Assembly (NCBI RefSeq): GCF_018638295.1
Contig: NZ_JABTTS010000001.1
Span: 62,001 to 126,000 of the forward strand
DNA length: 64,000 nucleotides
Origin: Streptomyces sp. CHD11
Lineage (GTDB): Bacteria > Actinomycetota > Actinomycetes > Streptomycetales > Streptomycetaceae
Reading direction: 5' to 3'
Positions 16,720 to 26,259 of the stretch are shown here, one piece after another; positions within the stretch are counted from its first letter, which is position 1, and every line of letters begins with the position of its first letter. Position numbers and translations under genes: made by a program. The notes under the pieces are model-generated. The model made no database searches. It worked only from the letters and a program-made list of their open reading frames with translations, and was not told the DNA's origin.

Positions 16720-17658
16720 ATGGACGGCGCAGCCATCGACCGGTTCGAGGCCAGCCGGGGCCGGCTGGCCTCGCTGGCGTACCGTCTGCTGGGATCAGCC
16801 GCAGACGCCGAGGACGCCGTTCAGGACACGTTCCTGCGCTGGCAGACCGCGGACCGGGAACGGGTCGAGGTGCCGGAGGCATGGCTGACCAAGGTCGTCA
16901 CCAACATCTGCCTCGACCGGCTCCGCTCGGCGCAGATGCGCCACGAGCGGACGGCCGGCGCCTGGCTGCCCGAGCCGCTCCTCGAGGGCGACCCGATGCT
17001 CGGCCCTGCCGAGACCTTCGAGCGGCGCGAATCGGTCTCCCTGGCCCTCCTGGTCCTCCTGGAACGTCTCTCGCCGGTCGAGAGGGCCGTCTACGTCCTG
17101 CGCGAGGCCTTCTCCTACAGTCACGCCGAGATCGCCGGGATCCTCGACATCACCGAGTCCGCGAGTCAGCAGCATGCCCACCGGGCCAGGGTCCGGGTCA
17201 CCGCCGACCGCACCCGTGGCGGCAGGACCGATCCCGCGTCCGCCCGCCGCGTCGTCGAGGAGTTCCTCGCCGCCGCCGCGTCGGGTCATACCGAACGCCT
17301 GGTGGCACTGCTCACCGACGACGTGACGGCGGTCTCGGACGGCGCCGGGCTGGGCAAGCGGCTCCTGCGGTACCGGACAGCCGAGCGAGTCGCCTCCTTC
17401 GTGCGGGCCGGCTTCAAGCCCACGCCGGCGAAGCTGCGGCTGGCCGGAGGCACCCCCGTGTTCCACATCGCGCTGGTCAACGGCTCCCCGGCGGTCCTCG
17501 CCGTGGTCGACGACCGCGTCGTGGGCGCCGTGTGCTTTGAGGTCAGCGACGGGAGGATCGCGTCCCTGTGCGGCATCGCCGCCGCGGACCGGCTGGTACG
17601 CCTGAACGCGGCGTGGTCGCGGCACGAAGCCGACGCGCCGGTCGTCGGCGCATGGTGA
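16720..17658 (+). CDS. ECF41-type RNA polymerase sigma factor
   Basis: A 312-residue sigma factor. The sigma-2 region is FEASRGRLASLAYRLLGSAADAEDAVQDTFLRW and sigma-4 is LSPVERAVYVLREAFSYSHAEIAGIL. A C-terminal SnoaL-like domain of about 110 residues follows. ECF41 hallmarks are visible: WLPEPLL in the linker, SDGAGLGKR resembling the DGGGK motif, and VNGSPAV. In this group no separate anti-sigma factor exists and the C-terminal domain controls activity. It forms an operon with the oxidoreductase upstream (10-bp gap). Confidence 0.93.
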   Translation: MDGAAIDRFEASRGRLASLAYRLLGSAADAEDAVQDTFLRWQTADRERVEVPEAWLTKVVTNICLDRLRSAQMRHERTAGAWLPEPLLEGDPMLGPAETFERRESVSLALLVLLERLSPVERAVYVLREAFSYSHAEIAGILDITESASQQHAHRARVRVTADRTRGGRTDPASARRVVEEFLAAAASGHTERLVALLTDDVTAVSDGAGLGKRLLRYRTAERVASFVRAGFKPTPAKLRLAGGTPVFHIALVNGSPAVLAVVDDRVVGAVCFEVSDGRIASLCGIAAADRLVRLNAAWSRHEADAPVVGAW

Positions 17659-17952
17659 CCCGGGGCCCCGCTCTCCCCTGACCCGCCGGAGCCGTTCACG
17701 GGATGCTCATGCGGTGGGCGGACATGAAGGAGAGGACGTCGCCGACGAACTTCGACGGGAACGACACCGGGTGGCGATCCCGGCAGGATCCACCACTCAC
17801 GGACGGCGAGACGCTCCGTGCAACGTGCCGCCGCGTCCACCCACCGTGGCCGGCCACGACGCGCCGTATACGACCGTGAGCGGCAAGGTAGGCTTTCTGC
17901 CGTGGAAGGCCCTTGGCGCTCCGGCCGGCGACAGGACAGGAATCGTTCACTC
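17659..17952. other. Intergenic with a possible minus-strand gene remnant
   Basis: On the minus strand 17696-17790 reads HPVSFPSKFVGDVLSFMSAH followed by RMSIP and a stop, with coding-like third-position GC. It looks like the C-terminal tail of a lost protein, but the family was not recognised and no start is credible. Confidence 0.25.
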
Positions 17953-18873
17953 GTGGACGACCTGCAGTTCTTCGACGTGGTCGCGTCGAGCGAGACCCTG
18001 ACGGCCGCGTCGCGGGAACTCGGTTGCTCCCTGCCGGTCGTCAGTAAGCGCCTCAGCGCGCTCGAGCGCCGTCTCGACGTCCGGCTCGTGCAGCGCGGCG
18101 CCCGACGGCTGACCCTCACCTCCGAAGGCCGGCTCTACGCCGCGCGCGTACAGGCGATCCTCGATCAGGTGCACGAACTCGAGGACACCGTCACCGACGG
18201 TTCCGGCGGACTGCGCGGCCCCGTCGTCGTCGAGGCCACCCCCGGACTCGGCCGCGCCCACATAGCGCCGCTGCTGGGGACGTTCGCCGCGGCCCATCCG
18301 GGACTGCACGTCAGAATGCAGACATCCGCGCTCCCCCTGCGGCCGCACCGGCGGGAATTCGATGTCGCCGTCCATGTCGGCACCCCTCCCGATTCCTCTC
18401 TGCGCATGCGGCGGCTGGCCGGGAACCGGCGCCTGCCCTGCGCGGCACCGTCCTACCTCGCCGCACACACCACCCCGGCCAGCATCGAAGACCTGGCCGA
18501 CCACAACTGCATCGTGCTGCGCGAGAAGGAGAGCGACTACGCCCTCTGGCGGTTCGGAGACACGGACCATCCCCGGCACGTACGGGTGCACGGCGCCTTG
18601 TCGAGCAACGACGGTGATGTGGTGACCGGTTGGGCGCTGGAAGGCCACGGCATCATCATGCGCTCGTACTGGCACGTCCGACCCCATCTCGAGCGTGGTG
18701 AACTCGTCCGGGTGCTGCCGCACGTGCCCACGCCGCCCGCGGACATCTACGCCCTGCTGGAGGACGGCAGGCATATCCCGCGGCGTGTCAGCGCGCTCAT
18801 CGACCACCTCGCCGATCACCTGCCCGAGCGGCTGACGCCCGCGGCCGATTTCCGCCAGGCGTCCGGTAGTTGA
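17953..18873 (+). CDS. LysR-family transcriptional regulator
   Basis: A 306-residue regulator. GTG 17953 is chosen because the LysR helix-turn-helix begins immediately (DDLQFFDVVASSETLTAASRELGCSLPVVSKRLSALERRLDVRLVQRGARRLTLTSEG). The substrate-binding domain covers about residues 88-290. The ribosome site is weak. It converges on the alcohol dehydrogenase gene, so a classic divergent LysR target is not present; the upstream minus-strand remnant may once have been one. Confidence 0.88.
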   Translation: MDDLQFFDVVASSETLTAASRELGCSLPVVSKRLSALERRLDVRLVQRGARRLTLTSEGRLYAARVQAILDQVHELEDTVTDGSGGLRGPVVVEATPGLGRAHIAPLLGTFAAAHPGLHVRMQTSALPLRPHRREFDVAVHVGTPPDSSLRMRRLAGNRRLPCAAPSYLAAHTTPASIEDLADHNCIVLREKESDYALWRFGDTDHPRHVRVHGALSSNDGDVVTGWALEGHGIIMRSYWHVRPHLERGELVRVLPHVPTPPADIYALLEDGRHIPRRVSALIDHLADHLPERLTPAADFRQASGS

Positions 18874-18999
18874 CGGCTCCACACCGGATCGGGCGGACAG
18901 GCCGGACAGGGGCCGGGGCGTCTCCGCACACCGCGCGTTGCCTGCCGGCCGGCACGACGTGTTCCTCAGCCGGGCCGTCCAGCGGTCCGCCGGGTCCGG

Positions 19000-20025
19000 T
19001 CAGCCTGTGGTGAGGACCATGCGGAAGCGTGCGGCGCCGGAGAGCATCTTCCGGTAGGCCGCGTCGGCCTCGCTCAGCGGAACGGCCTCCACGATCGGCC
19101 GGATGCCGTGCAGCACGCTGAACTCCATGGTCTCCCGCACGTCCTGCGCGGTACCGGACGGGTGGCCGCGCACTGTCCTGCCGCGGAGGATCAGCTGGAG
19201 AGGGCTGATGCCCATGGGGTCGGGCGACGCTCCGATGACCACCAACTCGCCCCTGTGCCTCAGGCCGTCGGCCGTGGCCGCGATCGCGTCGGCGTTGCCG
19301 GCGGTGGCGAGCACGACCCTGGCGCCTCCCAGGGACTGGAGGGATTCGGCGACCGGGGTACCGGACGTGCTGTCGATGTAGTGGTGGGCCCCCAGTTGCC
19401 TGGCGAAGTCGCTCTTGTCGGTTCCGCGAGCGATGGCCACCGTCTCGAAGCCCATGGCAGCCGCGCACTGCACACCCAGGTGGCCGAGGCCGCCGAGGCC
19501 GAGGACGGCCACCAGATCGCCAGGGAGGGCAGGGCTGCGGCGCAGACCGTTGTAGGTGGTGACGCCGGCGCAGGCCATCGGTCCCGCGTCGGCCGCCGAC
19601 AGTGCGTCGGGGATCCGGGCCAGGGCGTCGGCCGGCGCGACCATGGTCTCGGCGAAACCGCCGTCGTAGGCCCAGCCGGGAATCTTGAGGTTGTCGCAGA
19701 CGATGAAGTCACCCTGCCTGCACGGAACGCAGTGACGGCAACTGCCTCCGAACCAGCCGACTGTCACCCGGTCCCCCACGTTCCACCCGCCGCTGTCGGA
19801 TCCCTCGCCGAGTTCGGCGATGCGTCCGGCGACCTCGTGTCCCGGAACCAGCGGGAACCGTATGCCGGGCACGCCGGCGCTCACGAACAGGTCGTCGCTG
19901 TGGCAGATGCCGCAGGCTTCGACGTCCAGCCGTACGTGACCGGGTCCTGGGCGGGGTGTGTCACGCTCAGCGAGTTCGAAGGGACCGTTCGCGGTGGCGA
20001 CCTGGGCGACTCGATAGGTGTTCAT
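19000..20025 (-). CDS. Zinc-dependent alcohol dehydrogenase
   Basis: A 341-residue medium-chain dehydrogenase. Catalytic zinc ligands are Cys in EACGICHSD and His in VPGHEVAG. The structural zinc site is the four cysteines of SCRHCVPCRQGDFIVCDN. The NAD(P)-binding motif is VLGLGGLGHLGVQ. The chosen start MNTYRVAQV matches the family; the frame runs a further 15 codons upstream. It should oxidise alcohols or reduce aldehydes in the cytoplasm. Substrate preference cannot be read from sequence. Confidence 0.93.
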   Translation of the reverse strand: MNTYRVAQVATANGPFELAERDTPRPGPGHVRLDVEACGICHSDDLFVSAGVPGIRFPLVPGHEVAGRIAELGEGSDSGGWNVGDRVTVGWFGGSCRHCVPCRQGDFIVCDNLKIPGWAYDGGFAETMVAPADALARIPDALSAADAGPMACAGVTTYNGLRRSPALPGDLVAVLGLGGLGHLGVQCAAAMGFETVAIARGTDKSDFARQLGAHHYIDSTSGTPVAESLQSLGGARVVLATAGNADAIAATADGLRHRGELVVIGASPDPMGISPLQLILRGRTVRGHPSGTAQDVRETMEFSVLHGIRPIVEAVPLSEADAAYRKMLSGAARFRMVLTTG

Positions 20026-20263
20026 GGGGGTCTCCGGGACCTGGTACGGCGGCGGGCCTCTGCATTGCACAGCTGCTGCCGTCCGGAAGGGCGGCCGAGT
20101 GAGGACGGGCTCTCATCGCCGGGCGGTCACCTCCTCCCGCGGTGCGACGCGGAAGCACATCCATCCCACCACTGCCCGGCGGGACCGGCAACAGGTGCTC
20201 GGGCGAGCCGCCCGTGAGCCGTCTCCGGCGTCGGCGTCGTTGCCCGGCCCACTGCTCCTCGCG

Positions 20264-20869
20264 TCACTCACCCCGCCAGATGTTGTCGAAGGCCGCCTGC
20301 TCGATGGAGCTGCGCTGCCGTGCGGCGGCCAGTTGAGTGACGGCGTCGTAGACGGTGCCCACCACGACCCCTTGGTCGTCGGTCAGGCCGGTGGGTGGGG
20401 TGTGGTCCGCGTGGTCGGTGACACCCACCGCGGCCGCCAGTCCGAGCAGGACGGGTTCGCCGGTGCTCCAGCGCTCGGCCGCCCTCCTCAGCGCCGGGGC
20501 GTCCGGCGACGCCGGGCGAGCCCTGCGGAACGGGAGACGGTGAGGGCGGGCGGGCGCCACCAGCCCCTCCGCTTCGAGCAGGGCCCTGTAGCGCGCGGCA
20601 AGGTCGCGTCCGCGGCGCCACAGCCACTCCTCCACGGTCTCGTACGGCGTCTGCCGCAGGAGCGCGGATGCGGCTTCCCGCAGCACGGGATCGTCGGGTT
20701 CCGGCGTCGCGCCGGGCACGAGCCGGTCACCCTCGAGGGTGACGGTCCGGGAGTCGATGAGGTCGATCAGTTCGGCTCCCGCCAGAGCGAGCGAGAGGTC
20801 CCCCTGCTCCACGGCGGGGTGGGTCTCCGGGCCGGCGGCGATGATCGTGAGGTCCCGGGCGGTGGTCAT
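20264..20869 (-). CDS. GPP34/GOLPH3-family phosphoprotein
   Basis: A 201-residue protein of the bacterial GOLPH3/VPS74-like family (HPAVEQGDLSLALAGAELIDLIDSRTVTLEGDRLVP; then ASALLRQTPYETVEEWLWRRG). In eukaryotes the fold binds PI4P and glycosyltransferases at the Golgi. Streptomyces carries many copies with no established role, often near signalling genes. It is a single gene here. Confidence 0.85.
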   Translation of the reverse strand: MTTARDLTIIAAGPETHPAVEQGDLSLALAGAELIDLIDSRTVTLEGDRLVPGATPEPDDPVLREAASALLRQTPYETVEEWLWRRGRDLAARYRALLEAEGLVAPARPHRLPFRRARPASPDAPALRRAAERWSTGEPVLLGLAAAVGVTDHADHTPPTGLTDDQGVVVGTVYDAVTQLAAARQRSSIEQAAFDNIWRGE

Positions 20870-21324
20870 GGGCGACTCCAGATCTGGCAGGGCGATCGTG
20901 GCCGGGCGAGCCGGTCCGGCTCAGTGCGTCGGCCGCCGACCGGGCGGCGGAAGGGGCCGGGCACCCGGCCACTCCCCGACCACGATAGGCACGGGGAGTG
21001 GCCGAGCGCGCTGCGCGACGTGGGGTCCGGCACGGGTACCACATGGAAGCGGACCGCCGGCCACGGCGGAACGAGGCCGTGCGGGGTGCATCCGGCCCTG
21101 CCATGTCCGGTCTCGGCATCCCCCCGTCCCCGCTGCGGCGGAAGCCCGCCTCACGAACGACGAGCCCCTGCCGCCTTCCAGGAGTGAACCGTGGCATGCG
21201 GTCTGCGAACTCGACGCCCGGACCCTCGCCTTGACGGCGGACACCGAGTCGCCGGCCATCGTCGGCGGATTGGCGCGTGATCGCGGGGGCACGTGCACCC
21301 GGAGCGGGGAAGGACGGAGGAAAG
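20870..21324. other. Intergenic, nothing recognised
   Basis: About 455 bases in the divergent gap between the GPP34 gene and the lysozyme-like gene. GGCACGGGGAGTGG-type short repeats occur around 20950-21060, but no gene or clear operator was found. Confidence 0.45.
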
Positions 21325-21933
21325 GTGATCGGCATGGCCGAACAGTCGGTGCCGGGGGCGAAGCGGGAGACTCCCACAGGGGGCCGCGCGGACGCGCGGA
21401 CGCCGCCGCTGCGTCCCGGCGAGTATGCGCCGGCCGACTACGCGGCCGTCGTGACGCGCACTGCCCGGGAGGCCGGAGTCTCCCCCCTGCTCGTGATGAC
21501 CGTGCTCCACAACGAGGCGTACAAGCCGCACCATCCCCTGCTGGAGCGGCTGTGGCAGTGGTGGAAACCCGGGGCGTCCTTCGGCCTGGCCAACATGCAC
21601 CGCGCGACGTTCGAGCGGGTCCGGCGGACGCACGGCCTGCCGGGGAGATGGCAGGACCTGCGCGACGACCCCGCCTTCGCCGTGCGCACGGCTGCCCTGC
21701 ACCTGGCGGACCTCGACCGGAGCCTCCCCGAGCGGCACGTACGCCGGTACACCCGCGACGAACTCCTCGCCCTCGGTTACAACACGGGTGAGCGCAACAT
21801 GCGCGCCTTCGCCCGGGGCGTCCCGCCGGGTCCGATGGCACGGTCCTACCTGCGCCGTTTCCGCGCCCACCGGGAATCAGCCGCCGAATCCCCGGCCGAC
21901 GGCGGCGAGCCGCACGACGCGGTCACCGGCTAG
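21325..21933 (+). CDS. Lysozyme-like/lytic-transglycosylase-type protein
   Basis: About 202 residues. The core (TAREAGVSPLLVMTVLHNEAYKPHHPLLERLW...SFGLANMHRATF...LALGYNTGERNMRAFARG) has the helical SLT/lysozyme-like pattern, including an NTG segment after a GY pair. The glutamate in VLHNEAYK is the likely catalytic acid. GGAGG (21316-21320) supports the GTG at 21325; ATG 21334 is an alternative. No signal peptide is visible, so export is uncertain. It may act on peptidoglycan or be a degenerate relative. Confidence 0.65.
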   Translation: MIGMAEQSVPGAKRETPTGGRADARTPPLRPGEYAPADYAAVVTRTAREAGVSPLLVMTVLHNEAYKPHHPLLERLWQWWKPGASFGLANMHRATFERVRRTHGLPGRWQDLRDDPAFAVRTAALHLADLDRSLPERHVRRYTRDELLALGYNTGERNMRAFARGVPPGPMARSYLRRFRAHRESAAESPADGGEPHDAVTG

Positions 21934-22189
21934 CGCGTCCGCGCATCGGTGACGTCGCCGGTCAGCCCGGTTCGGTCGGGGCGAAGGAGAAGGCGCTCGG
22001 GCCGGTCACCGAGCCGGGGCCCGGCGTTGCACACCAGCGCGACAGGCTCCGCACCCGCGCGGCGATCGCCTCCGGGTGTGCGAGCCCGCCCAGTGGGTGC
22101 GTTGCCGGGTGCTGTGGTGCCACCGGCCGGCTCAGGACGGAGGCACCACAGCCCAGGCGTTCAAAACGGCGTGCGACCCCGCCGGCGCG

Positions 22190-23059
22190 TCACGCGGGTT
22201 CGACGGGAAGCCACAGCTCGCATGTGGCGGTGCTGAAGTCGTCCGCGCGCTCCAGGACGGCGACGACCGAAGGGCCCGGCCGCAGTCGCCACGGGTTGGA
22301 GGGGAACCACTCGGTCGCGGTCGCCGCCCAGGCGGTCTGCAGGGCCTGCGGATGCGGTCCGCTGGTACGGAAGACCGCCCACATTCCGGCCGGCACCTCG
22401 ATGGCGTCGAGCCCGTCGGGGGCCGGTGTGTCCCGGCCGAGGGCGACTCCGTGCAGGTAGGTCAGTTCGCTGCCTTCCGTGGCGTCGGGATCGAGATCGT
22501 CGCTGACCTGCAGCAGCCCCTTCGGTTCGGTGTCGCTGAGGGCCTTCAGCCGCAGGTGTTCCTCCTGGGGCAGCGCGGCGATGTGCTGCTGGATGTGCGG
22601 ATTGACGCCCTCGTGGATCAGCGGAACGCGGGCGGCGTGTCCGACCAGCCGGAATGCGGGGCGGTCGATGAGGCGGGTGTCCATGGGGAGAGTCCCTTCG
22701 ACGGTCAGGCGAAACCTGAGCTGCGGTTGTGTGCGCAAGGGGCCTCCATCACGGCGGACGTCACCGGGGCCGGAGCCGTGGACGGCGCGGAACGCCCGCG
22801 CGAACGCCTCGCTCGAGCCGTATCCGTGCCGGACGGCGATGTCCAGCAGATCCCGCTCGCCCCGGACGACGTCGGCGGCGGCCACGGTCATGCGGCGCCG
22901 GCGCACGTACTCCGACAGCGGTATACCGGCCAATGACGAGAACATCCGTCGCAGGTGGTACCCGGTGGTGCCGAGTTTCCTGGCCAGCCCGTCGACATCG
23001 AGTTCCTCCGCGAGATACTCCTCGACGAGATCGACCAGCCGGTTGAGTGCCGAGATCAT
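22190..23059 (-). CDS. AraC-family regulator with GyrI-like effector domain
   Basis: A 289-residue protein. It has an AraC double helix-turn-helix at residues 5-105 (LVEEYLAEELDVDGLARKLGTTGYHLRRMFSSLAGIPLSEYVRRRRM; AVRHGYGSSEAFARAFRAVHG) and a GyrI-like small-molecule-binding domain at about 125-285. The order is as in Rob/BmrR-like drug-responsive activators. The target is not evident from neighbours. Confidence 0.92.
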   Translation of the reverse strand: MISALNRLVDLVEEYLAEELDVDGLARKLGTTGYHLRRMFSSLAGIPLSEYVRRRRMTVAAADVVRGERDLLDIAVRHGYGSSEAFARAFRAVHGSGPGDVRRDGGPLRTQPQLRFRLTVEGTLPMDTRLIDRPAFRLVGHAARVPLIHEGVNPHIQQHIAALPQEEHLRLKALSDTEPKGLLQVSDDLDPDATEGSELTYLHGVALGRDTPAPDGLDAIEVPAGMWAVFRTSGPHPQALQTAWAATATEWFPSNPWRLRPGPSVVAVLERADDFSTATCELWLPVEPA

Positions 23060-23606
23060 GAGGTCTCCCTTCTGGCTCCAACCCTGGCAGCAGGCACCCC
23101 AGCCGTACCCGATCGCTGCGAACCGATCCGATCATGCGCCCGGACCGGCGAGGGAGCGGCCCCCGCATACGACCGTCCACGGCTTGCTCACGGTCGATCC
23201 GGTCCGGGCCGTCAGGACTCGTGGAGTTCCTTTCACATCGCCGGCCCGGGCGCCGTCACGCGGAAGCCACCACCTCGCCTGCCATCACCCCCGCAGGGCC
23301 GGGAGGCAGTGACGCGAGGGCGTCGCGTACGGAGGTGGACCTGGCGCAGGAGCGGCACCGATCCCCCGTTCACGGGACGGGCGGCCTCGGCCGGATCGGT
23401 GACGCCTTCGTACGGCGGACTGCTGCGTACATCCTCATGCCCTTCACGCGTTTCGGTCTGGCCTTGCGCCGAGGCGTCGTACCCCTGCGGCAGCCGACCG
23501 GCTCGTGCGCTGCCCGGTGATCACCTGAAGGGCCGGCTCGGGTGGCCCGAACGGCGCCTCAGGGCCCGGACGCGAGGTCTTCGACAGGTAGCGGTCGACA
23601 AGGTCA
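23060..23606. other. Intergenic, nothing recognised
   Basis: About 550 bases upstream of the AraC gene. Several frames are open on both strands but no domain or ribosome site was found. Its right end grades into a dehydrogenase remnant. Confidence 0.4.
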
Positions 23607-23760
23607 CGAACCGTCCCCGAACGCGGCGCCGTGCCGAGGATGCCGGCCCGCGAACGCGGTCCGGCGTCCCAGGGCGTCAGCGATGGCACTCACCTGCGCG
23701 GCCTGGGTCAGCGACTCGGGGCCGGTAAGGTCGCCGGTGAAGACACCGGGTGCCGGACGA
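23607..23760 (-). pseudogene. NmrA/SDR-type NAD(P)-binding protein remnant
   Basis: The minus strand reads GVFTGDLTGPESLTQAAQVS followed by AIADALGRRTAFAG. This is the conserved LTGPExLTxxEQVxxIxxAxGRxxxF segment of NmrA-like and epimerase-like SDR proteins. The N-terminal Rossmann domain is absent and the frame ends soon after, so this is a decayed fragment abutting the acetyltransferase gene. Confidence 0.5.
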
Positions 23761-23766
23761 CGGGAC

Positions 23767-24345
23767 TCAGCGGGTGGGAGCCGGATCGGCCGACGGCTGC
23801 CACTCCCGCCTGAGCAGCCCGTAGACCCACGAGTCGGAGACGTCGCCGTTGACCACGCAGTCCTCCCGCAACGTCCCCTCGCGCACGAAGCCGAGCTTCT
23901 CCAGCACACGGGCAGAAGCCGCGTTGCGCGTATCGGCCTCGGCCTGGACCCGATTCAGTTCCAGCGTGTCGAACGACCACCCCAGCAGAGCACGCGCGGC
24001 CTCGGTCGCGTAGCCCCGGCCCCACGCCGCATCGTCGTAGCAGTAGCCGAGCGACGCGCTGCGGAAGTCGGGATTCCAGTCGCACAGGGTGCACCAGCCG
24101 ATGAAGGCCCCGTCGGAGACACGGTCCACGGCCAGTCGTACCCCGGTGCCCTCCTGTTCCATCTGCCGGCACGTAGCGATGAACTTCTCGGCGCGCGAGC
24201 GTTCGCTCCACGGTGGCGCGTCCCAGTAACGCAGGATGTGGCCGCTGCTCTGCAGTGCGAAGAGGTCGTCCGCATCCGCGCCGTTGAAGGAACGCAGTCG
24301 AAGACGAGCGGTGTGCAACGAGGGGGCAGTCAGCGATGCCCTCAT
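23767..24345 (-). CDS. GNAT acetyltransferase (RimJ/RimL type)
   Basis: A 192-residue protein with a RimJ/RimL-like start (TARLRLRSFNGADADDLFAL) and the acetyl-CoA motif YDDAAWGRGYATEAARALLGWSF, ending NAASARVLEKLGFVREGTLRED. It is likely to N-acetylate a protein terminus or small amine. The DNA just downstream is the SDR remnant. Confidence 0.9.
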   Translation of the reverse strand: MRASLTAPSLHTARLRLRSFNGADADDLFALQSSGHILRYWDAPPWSERSRAEKFIATCRQMEQEGTGVRLAVDRVSDGAFIGWCTLCDWNPDFRSASLGYCYDDAAWGRGYATEAARALLGWSFDTLELNRVQAEADTRNAASARVLEKLGFVREGTLREDCVVNGDVSDSWVYGLLRREWQPSADPAPTR

Positions 24346-24776
24346 GTTCCCTCCCTTGTCGTGGCCGACCAGTCACACATCCGATGAGGGGCGCTCGCAA
24401 CGGGGTTTCTCGACGGGCCGGCCGACCCCCTTCGTCCTTCACACACCACCGGATACGGCTCCCGGCCCGAGGGATCCGCCGCCCAGCCCCGGGATCAGTA
24501 CCGCAGCGACTGCCAGGTGCATCACAGCGAGGGAGAGCCGGGTGCCGGCGTCCAGACTCAGGAGACAGGCGATACCGGCGACTCGGGTGCCTCAGGTGAC
24601 TATGCGGGCTGACCGGTCGGTGCGGGCGCACGAGGGCCGGTCCCTCTCCCGGAGTCGGGACAGCCCAGCCTCTACACATCCCTTACATCAGCATTAGTCC
24701 CCTTTGTCACCGGGAACTAGTGTGGAGTGGGAACACCACGCAGCGAACACGCACCGATGATCACGAGGTGACCGAC
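24346..24776. other. Intergenic and promoter region of the Asp23-family gene
   Basis: About 430 bases in the divergent gap between the GNAT and Asp23-family genes. The last ~100 bases are less GC-rich (around ACATCAGCATTAGTCCCCTTTG) and probably hold the promoter of the downstream gene. No gene was found. Confidence 0.4.
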
Positions 24777-25259
24777 ATGACCGAGACCTCGAACCGTCCC
24801 TACTCGAAGCCGAAGTCTCACGGCGAGAAGGGGACGACACTCCAGGGAAGCAGGGGCCCGGACACCCCTCCGGGCAGGCGTGGGAACACCACCGTGGCCG
24901 ACGCCGTCGTAGCGAAGATCGCCGGCATGGCCGCCCGGGAGATTCCAGAGATCCACAACCTCGGCGGCGGGACGGCCCGCGCGTTCGGCGCGATGCGTGA
25001 GCGCATGCCCGGCCAGAGCGGCAGTGTCACACAGGGTGTGAGTGTGGAGGTCGGGGAGCGCCAGGCGGCTGTCGAACTGCAGGTCGTGGTCGAATACGGC
25101 GCATCGATCACCGACACGGCGGGGGATGTGCGGGCCAACGTCATCGAAGCCGTGGAACGGATGACCGGGCTGGAGGTCGTCGAGGTGAACATCGCCGTGG
25201 ACGACGTCCACCTGCCGGACGAGGAGGAGCCGCAGCAGGACGAGCGGCGGGTCGCCTGA
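24777..25259 (+). CDS. Asp23/Gls24-family envelope stress response protein
   Basis: A 160-residue protein with GAGGTG (24766-24771) just before ATG 24777. A low-complexity N-terminus (~40 residues) precedes the Asp23 domain (VADAVVAKIAGMAAREIPEIHNLGGG...GVSVEVGERQAAVELQVVVEYG...VIEAVERMTGLEVVEVNIAVDDVHLP). Family members associate with the membrane or envelope and are induced by alkaline or envelope stress. The C-terminus is acidic. It is monocistronic. Confidence 0.92.
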   Translation: MTETSNRPYSKPKSHGEKGTTLQGSRGPDTPPGRRGNTTVADAVVAKIAGMAAREIPEIHNLGGGTARAFGAMRERMPGQSGSVTQGVSVEVGERQAAVELQVVVEYGASITDTAGDVRANVIEAVERMTGLEVVEVNIAVDDVHLPDEEEPQQDERRVA

Positions 25260-25506
25260 CCGTCGGATCCGCGCCGGCGTACGGCGGGTGGGCACGACAC
25301 CCTCCGCCGGCCGGCGGTGGCCGCCCAGGGTGCGCTCCCGTCGGCCCGATCCGCACAGCGGCCGTTGCACGCGTTTCCCGGCCCGGCCGACCGAGTGGCC
25401 ACCGTGTCGGGAAACGTCCTGGTCACCGTGGCCGACAACGGACGCACCGAAGTTCTCGGGGCGTCGCCGGCACCGGCGGCGGATCGCCGATCCGGCCGTC
25501 GGCCGT

Positions 25507-26259
25507 TCAGGGGCGGCAGAACAGGAGCTGCTTCGGCGAGGTGCTCGTGAACCGGGAGCGGTCGTAGTCCCCGTACCGCTGCGCGACGTCGAGACCGGCC
25601 AGCCGGCAGAGCGCCACCAACTCCTCGGGAAAGAAGCAGCGCATGCTGACCTTCTTGGTGCGTACGCACACGCCGTCGCGCAGGTAGTCCAGCGTGAAGC
25701 GCAGCACCTGTGCGGCGGCGTCGTAGCCGGTCGTCGCGCGTACGTCGAACCTCACCCCGTCCCGGTCCACGACCGACTTGTGGTGGTAGGGCGACTCCGG
25801 AAGCCTGCACAGCTTCGCCATGTCGGGGTTGAACACGTCCAGGATCAGGGTCCCGCCCGGCTCCAGCACCTTGCGCGCCGAGGCGAGGAACGCGACCACG
25901 GAATCCAGGTCGTGCAGGTGCTGCATGGCGTTGGTTGCCGAGAACACCAGGGCGAAGCGCCTGCCGGAGCGGATGTCCCGGCAGTCCTGTTCCAGCCATT
26001 CGACCGGCAGCCGCTCGTCCTCGGCCCGCCGGCGGGCGCGCGCGAGCATCGAGGGCGTGATGTCGAGCCCGGTGACGTCGACACCGGCCCGCGCGATCGG
26101 CAGGGTGATGCGCCCGGTTCCGCAGGCCACTTCCAGGACCGGCCCGCCCGCCCGGACCGCTTGGTCGAGGAAGAACGGGATGTCATGGGTACGCGCCGCG
26201 AACTCCTGATCGTAGAAGTCCGCGTCGTCGTACACGGCCAGGTCCTCCAGCGGCTTCAC
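25507..26259 (-). CDS. Class I SAM-dependent methyltransferase (third gene of radical SAM operon)
   Basis: A 250-residue Rossmann methyltransferase. Motif I is VLEVACGTGRI at about residues 41-51, motif II VTGLDIT, and the motif III/IV region FALVFSATNAMQHL. The GTG start overlaps the aminotransferase stop in GTGA (26256-26259), so translation is coupled. The C-terminal half (RFDVRATTGYDAAAQVLRFTLDYLRDG) is a beta-rich cap like those of small-molecule N- or O-methyltransferases. Its substrate is presumably the product of the two upstream enzymes; no known pathway was recognised. Confidence 0.88.
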   Translation of the reverse strand: MKPLEDLAVYDDADFYDQEFAARTHDIPFFLDQAVRAGGPVLEVACGTGRITLPIARAGVDVTGLDITPSMLARARRRAEDERLPVEWLEQDCRDIRSGRRFALVFSATNAMQHLHDLDSVVAFLASARKVLEPGGTLILDVFNPDMAKLCRLPESPYHHKSVVDRDGVRFDVRATTGYDAAAQVLRFTLDYLRDGVCVRTKKVSMRCFFPEELVALCRLAGLDVAQRYGDYDRSRFTSTSPKQLLFCRP

